The translations under genes and the position numbers were made by a program. This document shows, one piece after another, positions 44,031-53,973 of a stretch of 64,000 nucleotides of DNA. The first letter of the stretch is position 1, and each line of letters begins with the position of its first letter. The stretch spans positions 1-64,000 of the forward strand of contig CAVYTF010000012.1 in NCBI GenBank assembly GCA_963771435.1. The letters run 5' to 3'. The DNA comes from CAVYTF01 sp963771435. Lineage in GTDB: Bacteria; Bacteroidota; Bacteroidia; Chitinophagales; Chitinophagaceae. A model generated the notes under the pieces. The model was not told the DNA's origin. It saw nothing but the letters and a program-made list of their open reading frames with translations, and did no database searches.

Positions 44031-44519
44031 ATGAGCAAAGAGCAAACGGATGACCTTTTAAAATTCCTTAAGCCTTTTGGTGAGGATAAAACAGAGCTGG
44101 CTTTATGGCTGAGGGACTTTGTGTGGGACCTGTACCCAACGGCAAACGAACTTATTTATGACAACTACAACGCGCTTGCTTTCGGGTGGTCTCCGACGGA
44201 CAGGGTTGGCCATACTTTTTGCAATGTGGCTGTTGGCAGAACCAGTGGGAACGTGCTGTTTGGTTTTTACTGGGGCAATGAAATTGCCGATCCTGAAAAA
44301 CTGTTAATAGGCGAAGGCAACCAGTTCAGGTATATTGTGGTGACGGACAAAAAGGTTTTCCCAAAGGCATATATTAAAAAACTTGTGAAAGATGCTTATG
44401 CTAATTCGTTGGCAAAAGTGAAAGATCCTAAACAATTACTGATGCAGGGCGCCACCATTACCAAATCAGTTTCTGCGGCCAAAAGGGAAAAGAAAGGCAG
44501 TGGGAAAAAGAAGAAATAA
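44031..44519 (+). CDS. DUF1801 (YdhG-like) domain protein
   Basis: A 162-residue soluble protein. The core LRDFVWDLYPTANELIYDNY and ALAFGWSPTDRVGHTFCNVAV fits DUF1801, a frataxin-like fold of unknown role, followed by GVLFGFYWG-type and RYIVVTDKKV segments. The C-terminal tail is highly basic (AAKREKKGSGKKKK), which suggests nucleic acid contact but does not prove it. Confidence 0.8.
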   Translation: MSKEQTDDLLKFLKPFGEDKTELALWLRDFVWDLYPTANELIYDNYNALAFGWSPTDRVGHTFCNVAVGRTSGNVLFGFYWGNEIADPEKLLIGEGNQFRYIVVTDKKVFPKAYIKKLVKDAYANSLAKVKDPKQLLMQGATITKSVSAAKREKKGSGKKKK

Positions 44520-44598
44520 AAGACTGTTGGCCTATGAAGAAGGGTTCTAACCAATTATTCCTCAAAATAATAAGTTCTGCATTACATTTTAATAAGTA

Positions 44599-44606
44599 TA
44601 GTTTTG
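44599..44606 (+). promoter_or_regulatory. Candidate -7 promoter element
   Basis: TAGTTTTG (TAnnTTTG) 22 bp before the ATG of the gene at 44629; a TCTG at 44576-44579 lies at the -33 distance (one mismatch to TTTG). Confidence 0.45.
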
Positions 44607-44628
44607 GCCACACTAAAAACTAAATAGT

Positions 44629-44967
44629 ATGAGTAGAGTTGTTTTTAAAGTAACCAGCACGCCCGCCATAAGAATGGGGCATAAAATGGAGTCTCTTTGG
44701 GGGGGATGGCGGCCTTTGCATGGGGATGATAACTGTTGGGGGAGAAGGAAACACAACGCTGTTGTTTGTGGCCTCAACCCGCAAAGCCCCGTAGTTCATT
44801 GCGCAGCAAATGTTACTCATGAAGCTTCGCAGGGAGTATTGTATGTACCTGCGAGCGACTTTCCAGCATATGTTGATATGCTAAGAAATAACCCTGATAT
44901 ATGGGTTGCGCTTGATTCACAGGAACCGCTTACAGGGATGATGATGACCAATTTCGCTATTGCCTGA
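44629..44967 (+). CDS. Uncharacterised small protein
   Basis: A 112-residue protein rich in Trp, His and Met at the N-terminal half (MGHKMESLWGGWRPLHGDDN). No signal peptide or membrane segment. The second half (VLYVPASDFPAYVDMLRNNP) looks like a compact alpha/beta domain. No family recognised. It has its own candidate promoter at 44599 and converges on the NHL protein gene. Confidence 0.6.
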   Translation: MSRVVFKVTSTPAIRMGHKMESLWGGWRPLHGDDNCWGRRKHNAVVCGLNPQSPVVHCAANVTHEASQGVLYVPASDFPAYVDMLRNNPDIWVALDSQEPLTGMMMTNFAIA

Positions 44968-45005
44968 TCTTAGAAAAAGATGTGGGAAGCCCCTGGCCTT
45001 CTTTA

Positions 45006-46097
45006 TCAGGGCAGGGTTATTTTGCGGATGCAGTTATTGCCTGAATCGGCCACATAGATATTTCCGGCGGCGTCCACAGCCACGCCTACCGGATAATTGA
45101 ACTCGGCGGTTGCGCCCGTGCCGTTGGCAAAGCCAAACACACCTGTTCCGGCAATGGTTGTTACTGCGCCTGCAGGGGTAATTTTCCTGATGCGCGCGTT
45201 GTATTCGTCTGCCACGTACACATTTCCATTTGCGTCCACTGCCACGCCTGCCGGGCCTGCAAACTGCGCGGCGGTTCCCGTTCCGTCAGCATAACCAAAC
45301 GCGCCGGAGCCAGCCAACGTTGACACGATGCCCGCAGGGCTTATCTTACGAATGGCGTTGTTGCCAGCGTCGGCCACATAAATATTGCCTGCCAAATCAA
45401 CTGCCACGCCTTCGGGTTTATTAAATTGGGCGAGGGTGTCGTTCCCATCTGCAAAACCATGCGAAAGAGTGCCCGCGATGGTAGTTACATTTCCTGCGGG
45501 AGTTATTTTACGAATGCGGTTATTGCCAGCGTCTGCCACGTATACATTTGCGCTAGTGTCTACCGCTACACCCTGGGGAAGATCAAATTCGGCGGTTGTA
45601 TCATTTCCATTGGCTGAACCGGGCGCGCCATTGCCTGCAAAAGTGGAAACAGCACCCCCGGGGGTTATTTGACGTATTACGTAATTGGATTGGTCGGCGA
45701 CATAAATATTGCTGTATTTATCAACGGCTACGCTTACGGGGAGGTTAAACTGCGCCTCCAAAGCAGAGCCGTTGAGCGAGCCGGTAAAGCTTGAACCGGC
45801 ATAAGTGGATACATAATAACCTTGTGCAGTGTCTATTTTGCGGATGCAGTTGTTTAGCTGGTCGGCCACGTAAACGTTTCCGGAATCGTCCAGCGCTAAA
45901 CCAAAAGGGGTGTTGAAAGTTGCAAGCGTGTCATAGTTATTTGAGAAACCCTTTGTGCTTCCGGCAATGGTGGTCACAATATTGTTTATCCCGGTGGTAT
46001 CCATATACCCCGGGGAGCCGGGGCCATTAGCCGGGCCTAATTTAACGCAGGAGGAAAAGGCAATCAGTAACAGTAAAACGAACGATGCAAATTTCAT
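45006..46097 (-). CDS. NHL-repeat beta-propeller lipoprotein
   Basis: About 363 residues starting at MKFASFVLLLLIAFSSC, where Cys17 is the lipobox cysteine. An upstream in-frame ATG at 46232 adds 45 residues that would hide the signal, so 46097 is preferred. Six NHL repeats follow (P.GVAVD..GN.YVAD..N..IRKI), predicting a complete six-bladed propeller. It lies on the outer face of a membrane. Ligand unknown; such propellers often serve protein or carbohydrate binding. Confidence 0.9.
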   Translation of the reverse strand: MKFASFVLLLLIAFSSCVKLGPANGPGSPGYMDTTGINNIVTTIAGSTKGFSNNYDTLATFNTPFGLALDDSGNVYVADQLNNCIRKIDTAQGYYVSTYAGSSFTGSLNGSALEAQFNLPVSVAVDKYSNIYVADQSNYVIRQITPGGAVSTFAGNGAPGSANGNDTTAEFDLPQGVAVDTSANVYVADAGNNRIRKITPAGNVTTIAGTLSHGFADGNDTLAQFNKPEGVAVDLAGNIYVADAGNNAIRKISPAGIVSTLAGSGAFGYADGTGTAAQFAGPAGVAVDANGNVYVADEYNARIRKITPAGAVTTIAGTGVFGFANGTGATAEFNYPVGVAVDAAGNIYVADSGNNCIRKITLP

Positions 46098-46205
46098 AAT
46101 AAGGCGAAGATAAATGCAAAACGTAAAGTGCCCTATGAAGATTGTGCTGCTGGTTTTTAAGGAAAGTCTTTTTCTAATGCGTACCTTGCCCAACAAAATA
46201 TTAAC

Positions 46206-46625
46206 ATGATACCTGCCGGACCTATTTTTCATAAGCCTAAAAGCTTTATTACTGCTAAGAATTTATTGTATGCAAGCATCTTCCTGGGCATCCTTATAAC
46301 AGTGATGTGTTACCTAACCATTGGGTTTCCAGATAATTTGGGAGTTGTGGGTATAATTATCAAGGTTGCTTTCTTTTTGATCATATTCTTTTTAGTAAAG
46401 CAAATGAGCTTTTGTAAAAAATGGGCAAGGACTGTGTGGCTTGTTTTGTTTATTTTAGAGATAATAGGATTGCCATTCGCACTGAATCAATTATATAGGG
46501 TTAGTATCATACTGGCCGCACTTACTGTTCTTTATGCTGTTCTGCATATTATTGCTTTGATCTTTCTTTATAATAAAGAAAGCAATATTTGGTTTAATAA
46601 CAGCAGTTCTGAGATGCTGCCTTAA
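46206..46625 (+). CDS. Four-helix membrane protein, unknown
   Basis: A 139-residue protein with four predicted membrane helices (about residues 20-40, 45-65, 75-92 and 97-120), a short polar N-terminus and a polar tail (NKESNIWFNNSSSEMLP). No family recognised. It is divergent from the NHL lipoprotein gene. Confidence 0.65.
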   Translation: MIPAGPIFHKPKSFITAKNLLYASIFLGILITVMCYLTIGFPDNLGVVGIIIKVAFFLIIFFLVKQMSFCKKWARTVWLVLFILEIIGLPFALNQLYRVSIILAALTVLYAVLHIIALIFLYNKESNIWFNNSSSEMLP

Positions 46626-46702
46626 ACCGAAAGGAGCTCAAAAACTGCTAGAGTAAGGTGACAAAGTAGTGAGGTTTATAATATACGCTAAGCAATAACG
46701 GT

Positions 46703-47284
46703 ATGTCTCATCAATCAATCTTAGATAATATTGCCAAGCATATTTTACTGAACAAGGAAGAAACTGATCACTTCACTTCGCTGCTGGGGCAAAGAAATGT
46801 GCCTAAAAAGAAACTGATACTGGAAGAAGGGCAAGCCTGCAAAACAATCAGCTTTGTACATTCGGGGATATTGAGGGCATATCATCTTGACAATGAAGGC
46901 AGAGAAGCCACAATTATGTTTGCGCTTGCTGACTGGTGGATAACGGATATGTATTGTTTTATAAACCGGCTACCGGCGATGCTGAATATTGAAGCGGTAG
47001 AAGACAGCAGCATTTTTGAACTGGAAAAGCAGGACCTGGATAAACTGTATCTAAAAGTGCCAAAGTTTGAAAGGTTCTTCAGGATAATTATGCAGAACGC
47101 CTATATAAGAGAGCAACTTAGAGTGATACAAAATCTTTCGCTTTCAGCGGAAGAGCGGTATAACAACTTTCTAGATAAGTATCCGCAGGTGGCAAGACAG
47201 GTAACATTGAAACAAATTGCTTCTTACCTTGGCATTACGCCTGAGTTTTTGAGCACTATACGCGGCAATAAAAGCAGGCGTTGA
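46703..47284 (+). CDS. Crp/Fnr-family transcriptional regulator
   Basis: A 193-residue protein with an N-terminal cyclic-nucleotide-binding-like beta barrel (residues about 25-120: KLILEEGQACKTISFVHSGIL ... ATIMFALADWWITDMYCFI) and a C-terminal winged helix (TLKQIASYLGITPEFLSTIR). The phosphate-binding residues of true cAMP receptors are not evident, so the effector is unknown. Bacteroidota have many such regulators. It precedes a DUF4406 gene by 64 bp. Confidence 0.9.
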   Translation: MSHQSILDNIAKHILLNKEETDHFTSLLGQRNVPKKKLILEEGQACKTISFVHSGILRAYHLDNEGREATIMFALADWWITDMYCFINRLPAMLNIEAVEDSSIFELEKQDLDKLYLKVPKFERFFRIIMQNAYIREQLRVIQNLSLSAEERYNNFLDKYPQVARQVTLKQIASYLGITPEFLSTIRGNKSRR

Positions 47285-47348
47285 TTTCTTAAACTACATT
47301 AAGCGCTGTTCCTGTTTCGTTGGTTTCCTTTGCGGAAATAAATTAAAC

Positions 47349-47702
47349 ATGCTTATACTTATTGCAGGCCCCTACCGCAGCGGCACAAATGACAATCCTG
47401 AATTAATGCAGCAAAACCTTGACAGGTTAGAGAATGCAGCGCTTCCACTATTCCGTTTAGGCCATGTGCCCATGATAGGCGAATGGGTTGCATTGCCTTT
47501 GCTGAAACTGGCAGGCTCAACCAAACCTGGCGACGCAGCTTATGAAGAGATACTGTATCCTACCGCTCACCGTTTATTGATGAAATGTGATGCAGTACTG
47601 CGACTAGAAGGAGCTTCCAAAGGCGCCGACGAAGATGTGAGAATTGCCAAAGAAAGAGGACTGCAGGTTTATTACAGTATTGACGATGTACCAAAGGCTT
47701 AA
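47349..47702 (+). CDS. DUF4406-like (nucleoside 2-deoxyribosyltransferase-fold) protein
   Basis: A 117-residue protein beginning LILIAGPYRSGTNDNPE, with later LFRLGHVPMIGEWVALPLL and CDAVLRLEGASKGADEDVRIAKERGLQV (in parts). This resembles DUF4406 and nucleoside 2-deoxyribosyltransferase-like folds, in which a GPYR-type loop and a final SKGA-E motif form the nucleotide site. The substrate is unknown. Confidence 0.75.
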   Translation: MLILIAGPYRSGTNDNPELMQQNLDRLENAALPLFRLGHVPMIGEWVALPLLKLAGSTKPGDAAYEEILYPTAHRLLMKCDAVLRLEGASKGADEDVRIAKERGLQVYYSIDDVPKA

Positions 47703-47709
47703 CTAATAG

Positions 47710-50700
47710 CTATTCACTATCCGGCAGCTTTGGTTTTTCGCTTTCCTCATGTGCTGCGCGAAGCTGTTCGAGCTTCTCTTTGCTGTAACTAAGCCGGGAT
47801 ATGAGCACGAACAATACAGGCACAACAAAAATTGCCAAGCCGGTTGCAGCTATCATACCACCAAGAACTGTCCACCCGATAGTGTTACGCGCTACTGAGC
47901 TTGCACCTGTGGCGAGAGCGAGCGGCAATACTCCCAAAAGAAATGCTATGGAAGTCATTAATATAGGGCGGAGGCGAAGATGAACGGCATCAAGGGTAGC
48001 ATCGATAATTGGTATGCCACGGTCGACCCTTTCCTTCGCGAACTCTACAATAAGAATGGCGTTTTTAGCCGATAAGCCGATGAGGGTTATCAAACCGATC
48101 TGTGCGTATACATTATTTGTAAGGCGTGGAATAAACGTCAGCGCAAGTATTGCTCCGAACACGCCGATCGGCACGGCGAGCAAAACGGAGAAAGGCACAG
48201 CCCAGCTTTCATACAGAGCGGCGAGAAAGAGAAACACGAACACAATTGAAAGGGCAAAAATGTAAACGGCACTGGAGCCTGATTTTATTTCCTGCAGGCT
48301 AAGGCCTGAAAACTCATAGCCGTAACCTTCAGGTAAAACCCTGTCGGCAGTACGTTCGAGTGCCTGGATGGCCTGTCCGCTACTAAAGCCTGCTTTGGCA
48401 TTGCCGTCAACTTCTGCGCTTCGGTAAATATTGAAGTGGGAGATAAGCGGCGCGCTTTCGGTGAGTTTATAACTTACCACTGCGCTTAGCGGTATCAACT
48501 GCCCGTCCATATTTTTAACGTAATAGCTCCCAATGCTTTTTATGTCGTTGCGGAAGGCAGTATCTGCTTGTGCTACCACATAGAAGTTGCGCCCGTAAAT
48601 GGTGAGCTGGTTGATATAGGTGCTGCCCATGTACATCTGCATGGTGTTGTAAACGTCGGCGAGGTTAAGACCGAGTTTTTTGGCTTTCTCGCGATCAACG
48701 TCTACCTCGTAGCCGGGAGTGCGAGCGGAAAAGAAAGTGAACGCACCTTGTGGACTGTTATCAATTTCAGGCTGTTTCTTAACTTCCGCCACAAAATTGT
48801 TCACTACTTTAGAGAAGGTTTGAATGTCATCATTAGACTGGCGTTGCTCAATCTGTATACTGAAACCACCTGCATTGCCAAGCCCCGGAATGGCTGGTGG
48901 CGGGACAACTACCACCCTTGCTTCTTTAACCGTTGCAAAGCGTTTGTTCAGTTCTGCAATGATGCCCATTAACTGCTCCGACTTCCCATGTCTTTGGTCC
49001 CATGGTTTTAATTGCATAAATACTGAACCACTGTTGGACTTTGATCCACCTGTAAGGAAGTTCAGCCCACCCAATGCTGCGGTATGTAAAACCCCTGGAA
49101 CAGTTTGAGCAAGGTGCATGATACTGTCGAGCGCAGTTAAGCTTCTTGTGGTGGAGCCGGCTTCAGGAATTTCATAAGATATTAAAACACGCCCATCGTC
49201 TTCAATGGGTATAAAGCCTGTTGGTTTGGCTTTAAATAAAAGCACATCGCCTATGATAATGCATACAAGCAATATAATTATCAATGGAGCTCTTTTTATC
49301 CATCCTTTTACTCCTGATGTATATTTTGTATTGAACCAGCCAAAACCCCGGTCGAACCAGTAAAAGAATTTGTTTAAGCCTCTTGAATTTTTATCAATAT
49401 GCTGCGGTTTTAACAGCATCATACATAAAGCAGGTGTTAAGGATAAAGCAACAAATGCAGAAATTAAAACAGAAATGGCTATGGTGATGGCAAACTGCTG
49501 GTAAAGCCTGCCTACGATGCCGGGAATAAAGCCAACAGGAACAAACACAGCAGCAAGTATCAATGCAATGGCTATAACGGGGCCGGTTATATCTTTTAAA
49601 GCCTTTGCGGTGGCTTCCTTTGCAGAGATGCCTTCTTCGTCAATATAATGCTGTACTGCTTCTACCACGACAATGGCATCATCCACTACTATACCAATAG
49701 CTAATACAAAACCAAACATGGTAAGGGTGTTGATGGTAAAGCCAAGAGGAATAAAGAAAATGAATGTTCCTACAATAGAAACGGGAATTGCCAAAACAGG
49801 TATTAAAGTGGAGCGCCAGTTTTGAAGAAAGAGAAACACTACAAGCGTTACGAGGAGCAATGCAATAAATAAGGTTCGCACTACATCGCTGATAGATACC
49901 TTCACCACTGTAACTGATTCAAAAGGCACTACATAATTTACATCTACAGGAAAATACTTTTTCATATTATCCATTGCAGCATATACCCCTTCTGCGGTTG
50001 ATAAAGCATTGCTGCCGGGTGCCTGATATACCAATAAATAAGAAGCCCTTTTCCCGTCAACAAATGAATTAGCAGTGTAGCTTACTTTACCCAATTGTAT
50101 GCGCGCCACATCTTTAAGATACACAATGGAATTGTCCTGGGGATTGGAACGGACGATGATATTTCCAAAATCTTTTTCAGAAGTAAGGCGGCTGTTGGTA
50201 AAAACGGTAAACTCAAAAGTAGAAGAAGAACTTTGCGGCGGCGTGCCAACAGAACCGGCAGCTACCTGCAGGTTCTGTTCATTGATGGCATTTTGAATAT
50301 CATTCACAGTAAGCCCAAGTTGGGCCATCTTATCAGGTTTCAACCAGATACGCATACTGAAATTGTCTGCACGGCTGAACACATCACCTACACCATGCAC
50401 ACGCAACAATTGGTCGCGGACATAAATATTTGCATAGTTATCCATGAAAGGAATACTATGCGAGCCTTTTGGTGAATAGATCGCAACAAGCATCAGGATA
50501 CTCGGATTACGTTTAAGCGTTGTAATACCAAGCTTTTGCACCTGGGTGGGCAAGGCGGGAGTAGCAATACCCACACGGTTTTGAATATCCAGCGCTACAA
50601 CGTCAGGGTTTGCACCAATATCCAGCGTGGCGGTAATGGTAGATTGACCATTGTTTGCGCTGTTGCTTTGCATGTATGCCATTCCCGGCACACCATTCAC

Positions 50701-50910
50701 CTGCGTTTCAATGGCGGTTGTGGTGGTTTGTTCTACTGTCTGTGCATCTGCACCCGTGAAATTACTTGTTATTTGTACAGTTGGGGGGGTTATATCAGGG
50801 TATTGGCTGATAGGCATATTTACAATTGCCAATGTGCCGACCATCAGTATTACTAATGAAATAACAATAGCTGTTACAGGCCTCCTGAGAAATATATTAG
50901 ATGACTCCAT
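47710..50910 (-). CDS. RND efflux pump inner-membrane transporter (HAE1/AcrB family)
   Basis: A 1066-residue trimeric proton/drug antiporter. Twelve membrane helices with two large periplasmic loops are evident. TM4 has the proton-relay aspartates in GIVVDDAIVVVEAV, and N-terminal FLRRPVTAIVISLVIL is typical. Length matches AcrB/MexB. It is the third gene of a tolC-adaptor-pump operon (39-bp gap to the adaptor gene). Confidence 0.95.
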   Translation of the reverse strand: MESSNIFLRRPVTAIVISLVILMVGTLAIVNMPISQYPDITPPTVQITSNFTGADAQTVEQTTTTAIETQVNGVPGMAYMQSNSANNGQSTITATLDIGANPDVVALDIQNRVGIATPALPTQVQKLGITTLKRNPSILMLVAIYSPKGSHSIPFMDNYANIYVRDQLLRVHGVGDVFSRADNFSMRIWLKPDKMAQLGLTVNDIQNAINEQNLQVAAGSVGTPPQSSSSTFEFTVFTNSRLTSEKDFGNIIVRSNPQDNSIVYLKDVARIQLGKVSYTANSFVDGKRASYLLVYQAPGSNALSTAEGVYAAMDNMKKYFPVDVNYVVPFESVTVVKVSISDVVRTLFIALLLVTLVVFLFLQNWRSTLIPVLAIPVSIVGTFIFFIPLGFTINTLTMFGFVLAIGIVVDDAIVVVEAVQHYIDEEGISAKEATAKALKDITGPVIAIALILAAVFVPVGFIPGIVGRLYQQFAITIAISVLISAFVALSLTPALCMMLLKPQHIDKNSRGLNKFFYWFDRGFGWFNTKYTSGVKGWIKRAPLIIILLVCIIIGDVLLFKAKPTGFIPIEDDGRVLISYEIPEAGSTTRSLTALDSIMHLAQTVPGVLHTAALGGLNFLTGGSKSNSGSVFMQLKPWDQRHGKSEQLMGIIAELNKRFATVKEARVVVVPPPAIPGLGNAGGFSIQIEQRQSNDDIQTFSKVVNNFVAEVKKQPEIDNSPQGAFTFFSARTPGYEVDVDREKAKKLGLNLADVYNTMQMYMGSTYINQLTIYGRNFYVVAQADTAFRNDIKSIGSYYVKNMDGQLIPLSAVVSYKLTESAPLISHFNIYRSAEVDGNAKAGFSSGQAIQALERTADRVLPEGYGYEFSGLSLQEIKSGSSAVYIFALSIVFVFLFLAALYESWAVPFSVLLAVPIGVFGAILALTFIPRLTNNVYAQIGLITLIGLSAKNAILIVEFAKERVDRGIPIIDATLDAVHLRLRPILMTSIAFLLGVLPLALATGASSVARNTIGWTVLGGMIAATGLAIFVVPVLFVLISRLSYSKEKLEQLRAAHEESEKPKLPDSE

Positions 50911-50949
50911 GTTATGCAGGATAAGTTATGAATGGTGAATATAGTTTCA

Positions 50950-52080
50950 TCATCTTTTTGGTTTCCCAATTAGTATAGCCGAACTGTCTCTTAACTTTTG
51001 TACCCCTTGGGTCACTATCTGTTCGCCCTGCTCCAATCCTGTCTTTACTACTACCTTATCATTTATTTTATTACCCAAGGTTACTTTATGTTGCAGTACA
51101 ATTGTATCCTGTACTACAAATACAAAATATTCTCCCAACTGTTCCACTACCGATTTGTAAGGTATCAGCAAAGTGCCTGTTCCACTCTTGTTTTGAACGC
51201 GAATGTTACAAGTAACGCCCACTTTCAGCATTTTTTTAGGGTTAGGGAAACCGATCCTTGCCCTAATTGTGCCCGTTGTGGGGTCAACAGCGCGGTCGAG
51301 CAGAATAATATGCCCGGGATAAGGATAAATTGTTCCATCGGACAGTGTTACCGTAAAAGTTGAATCACCGGGCGAAGTGCCTTTATCCAATAATGTTGTG
51401 AAATATGGAATAAGAGATTGATCAATTGCAATGTCAGCAGAGATGGGATCGTCTGTTGAAACTGTGTTTAATAATGTTTGCTGGTAAACAGCAGTTCCTA
51501 TTTTTACAGAAGAAATGCCAATGGTTCCATCAAAGGGAGCATAAATAGTTGTGTATTTTAAATTAGTTTCTACAGACTGCACGTTGGCTTGGGAGGCAGC
51601 CACCTGCATTTTTGCTGACTGCAGATCCGCCACAGCATGGTCCAGTATTTGTTTTGCGATCGCATCCTGTGCTGCAAGCTGCTGGTACCTGTCAGCATCC
51701 TGCTGCGCTTTGTCAAGATTCGCTTTTGAAACATTCAGGTTTGCTTTTGCCTGCTCGTACATGCCTTCGTATTGCTGCTGATCTATTGTATATAGTTTTT
51801 GCCCCTTACTTACATGGTCGCCGTCATTAAAGAAGATGCCCGTTATATTGCCTGAAACCTGTGGTTTTATCTCTACCTGGTTCAGAGCAGTAATAGTTGC
51901 GGGATATATGTCGTAATAAGTGGCATTGCCTTCTCTTACGGTATCAATGGATACAGGAACCTTCGCAGGCGCCTGTGGTGGTGGTGTACTGCCTCCGCAG
52001 GAAGCAAGGACCGATACACTTGTTATAACAATTAAATATTTAAAACTCTTTTGTAGCATACCGGGAATTTTATTTATCAA
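50950..52080 (-). CDS. RND efflux periplasmic adaptor (AcrA/MexA-type) lipoprotein
   Basis: A 376-residue membrane-fusion protein with a lipobox (VLASC, Cys28 counting from 52080; an internal Met at 52059 is an alternative start). Order: beta-barrel/lipoyl start (VEIKPQVSGNITGIFFNDGDHVSKGQ), a coiled-coil hairpin (about residues 110-165), the second lipoyl half (YAPFDGTIGISSVKIGT) and the C-terminal barrel (VKTGLEQGEQIVTQGVQKLR). It links the pump at 47710 to the TolC-like protein. Confidence 0.94.
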   Translation of the reverse strand: MINKIPGMLQKSFKYLIVITSVSVLASCGGSTPPPQAPAKVPVSIDTVREGNATYYDIYPATITALNQVEIKPQVSGNITGIFFNDGDHVSKGQKLYTIDQQQYEGMYEQAKANLNVSKANLDKAQQDADRYQQLAAQDAIAKQILDHAVADLQSAKMQVAASQANVQSVETNLKYTTIYAPFDGTIGISSVKIGTAVYQQTLLNTVSTDDPISADIAIDQSLIPYFTTLLDKGTSPGDSTFTVTLSDGTIYPYPGHIILLDRAVDPTTGTIRARIGFPNPKKMLKVGVTCNIRVQNKSGTGTLLIPYKSVVEQLGEYFVFVVQDTIVLQHKVTLGNKINDKVVVKTGLEQGEQIVTQGVQKLRDSSAILIGKPKR

Positions 52081-52111
52081 GAATTTGAATACGATCTTTA
52101 TTTATTTTTTA

Positions 52112-53431
52112 TTAATACTGTATTGTACCAACCGCTTTTTCCAGGTCATATTTGCTGCTGAGCACATTGTATAATGCATTGGTATAATTTACTTCTGAAC
52201 TGCGCAGATCAGTTTCTGCGGTAATTACATCAAGATAGCTTTTAACCCCTGCTTTATACTGCAATTGTATGGTATTGTAAACATCCGTGGCCAGGTCAAG
52301 ATTATCTTTCAGAAAATAATAATCAACCAAATTGCTTTTATATTCTGCCATGGCTTCGGTAAATTCAGTGCTGACCTCATTTTTTAAAGCGATAATATCA
52401 TAATCAGTGCGCTGTAGCTGCAGTTCGGCCGTCCTTATATCCTGAGTTCGCTTTCCTCCTTCGAAGATAGGGAACGCTAACGTGAGCCCTGCATAGGAGT
52501 TAGGGAATGTGCTGCTGTATAATTTTGAGAACTCATTGTTCAGAAAGCCGAGGTTATAATCACCAAAGGCAGAAAGGGTTGGGATATAAGTCCATTTATA
52601 ATACTTTACATTAGCAGCCAACAACCTTCTTTGCGTCTGAAGCAACTGATATTCTATGCGGCTTTCATATTTTACCGTTTGGTTGGTATCCGTATAAATT
52701 TCCTGCTGCATTTGCAGGCTGTCGTATTTGAGATGCAGGGGCCCATCAGGTGGATAGCCCATTTGCTGTCTCAGGTAGGCAAACTTCGACTTTAAGCTTT
52801 CCTCATACTGTTTCTTTTCCGCCTTTGCATTGTTTAAAGATATAGTTGCCTCTTTATAATCCACCTTGTCCACAATGCCGCCCCGGTATTGGTTGTACGC
52901 ATCTTTCAGGCTGCGGTCCAGGCGCAGAATATCTTCCTCCGTCAGGTCAATTTGCTTTGCGGTAAGTAATACATTATAAAAAGCTTTGGCGACATTAACC
53001 GTAACGGATATCTTATCGCTTGAAGTTGTTTGGCGCGCTTGCGTGCGTACGTCACGCGCTGTGCGGCTTGCAAGCAATACTTCAGGGTTAAAAATATTTT
53101 GTGTTGCTCCTACTCCTGCAGTAGAAATATTATTTACGCCTTGGGGGATGAAAGAGCCATCAAAATAAGTAACAGGCAACTGAAAATAATCCTGGTAGCT
53201 GAAACCAAAATTAACCTGAGGATACCATGCGGATAACTTGCTTTTGATCTCGTGTTCAGTTATTTGTTGGTCGATCAAAGACTGTTGAACCAGCGGCTCA
53301 TGCTTTAAAGCGTATTGAATGCAGTTTTGCAGCGTGGCATCATCAAGCAAAGAATCGTTCTTTGTTTGGGCTAAAATGCCGGTGCTGTTTACTAAAGCGG
53401 CTAATAAAAATAATATCCTTGCTATTTTCAT
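52112..53431 (-). CDS. TolC-family outer-membrane efflux protein
   Basis: A 439-residue protein with a signal peptide (MKIARILFLLAALVNSTGILA) and the two internally similar TolC repeats (helical hairpins ending in QAR... and LDVITAETDLRSSEVNYTNALYNVLSSKYDLEKAVG). First gene of the leftward efflux operon, 31 bp before the adaptor. Confidence 0.94.
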   Translation of the reverse strand: MKIARILFLLAALVNSTGILAQTKNDSLLDDATLQNCIQYALKHEPLVQQSLIDQQITEHEIKSKLSAWYPQVNFGFSYQDYFQLPVTYFDGSFIPQGVNNISTAGVGATQNIFNPEVLLASRTARDVRTQARQTTSSDKISVTVNVAKAFYNVLLTAKQIDLTEEDILRLDRSLKDAYNQYRGGIVDKVDYKEATISLNNAKAEKKQYEESLKSKFAYLRQQMGYPPDGPLHLKYDSLQMQQEIYTDTNQTVKYESRIEYQLLQTQRRLLAANVKYYKWTYIPTLSAFGDYNLGFLNNEFSKLYSSTFPNSYAGLTLAFPIFEGGKRTQDIRTAELQLQRTDYDIIALKNEVSTEFTEAMAEYKSNLVDYYFLKDNLDLATDVYNTIQLQYKAGVKSYLDVITAETDLRSSEVNYTNALYNVLSSKYDLEKAVGTIQY

Positions 53432-53533
53432 AAAATAAAAATACTGTTGAAATAGTCAACAGAAAACAGTGAATATAACAGGCGATCGTTGTGCCAAAGA
53501 CTTTCTTGCTTCCGGGGCTGGCATTTGAAAGTG

Positions 53534-53572
53534 CAAATATAGAAACGAAATAATTAATTAGTCAAACGTTTG
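53534..53572 (-). promoter_or_regulatory. Efflux operon promoter overlapped by a perfect palindrome
   Basis: Minus strand: TTTG (53566-53563), 21 nt, TATATTTG (53541-53534), an exact TTTG-N19-21-TAnnTTTG promoter about 100 bp before the tolC-like start. The -33 TTTG is half of the perfect palindrome CAAACGTTTG (53563-53572), a plausible repressor or activator site. No regulator gene is adjacent in the window. The rest of 53432-53973 is AT-rich; a TAGATTTG -7-like element at 53864-53871 may serve the LytTR gene at 53974. Confidence 0.7.
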
Positions 53573-53973
53573 TTTAGCTTTTTTGGGAAATAATATGGAA
53601 AGAGGTTAAAGTTATTGATGTAATCAAATGGGTTTATAATAAGCTTTGGATGACTTTACGATATTTTTAAATAGTAGCCTTTTAGCCTGCTTCTGCGAAA
53701 GGGAAAGAAAAGATCTTTATGCCGATATTCTGGAAGGGCATGTATTTTTGTTGCTATTAGGGGCATTGAAATATTGTTTGCCGCTTATAAATAGTTTAAA
53801 TTGCCAGAACAATTACTTAACAATTCGCTAACATTCATAAGCAATTATGTTCGTATAATAATATAGATTTGTGGAAAGTTTCTTCTAAATAATTTTTTGC
53901 TACTTTAATGTAATACTCTTATTCGCTTATGTAAACATTTATCAATATTTTCGAAAATTCTAAAACCGCTGTT

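Noticed and set aside
53646..53831. A 61-codon plus-strand frame in the tolC-LytTR gap
   Set aside because: No protein-family resemblance, Cys/Leu-rich random text, no supporting promoter placement.
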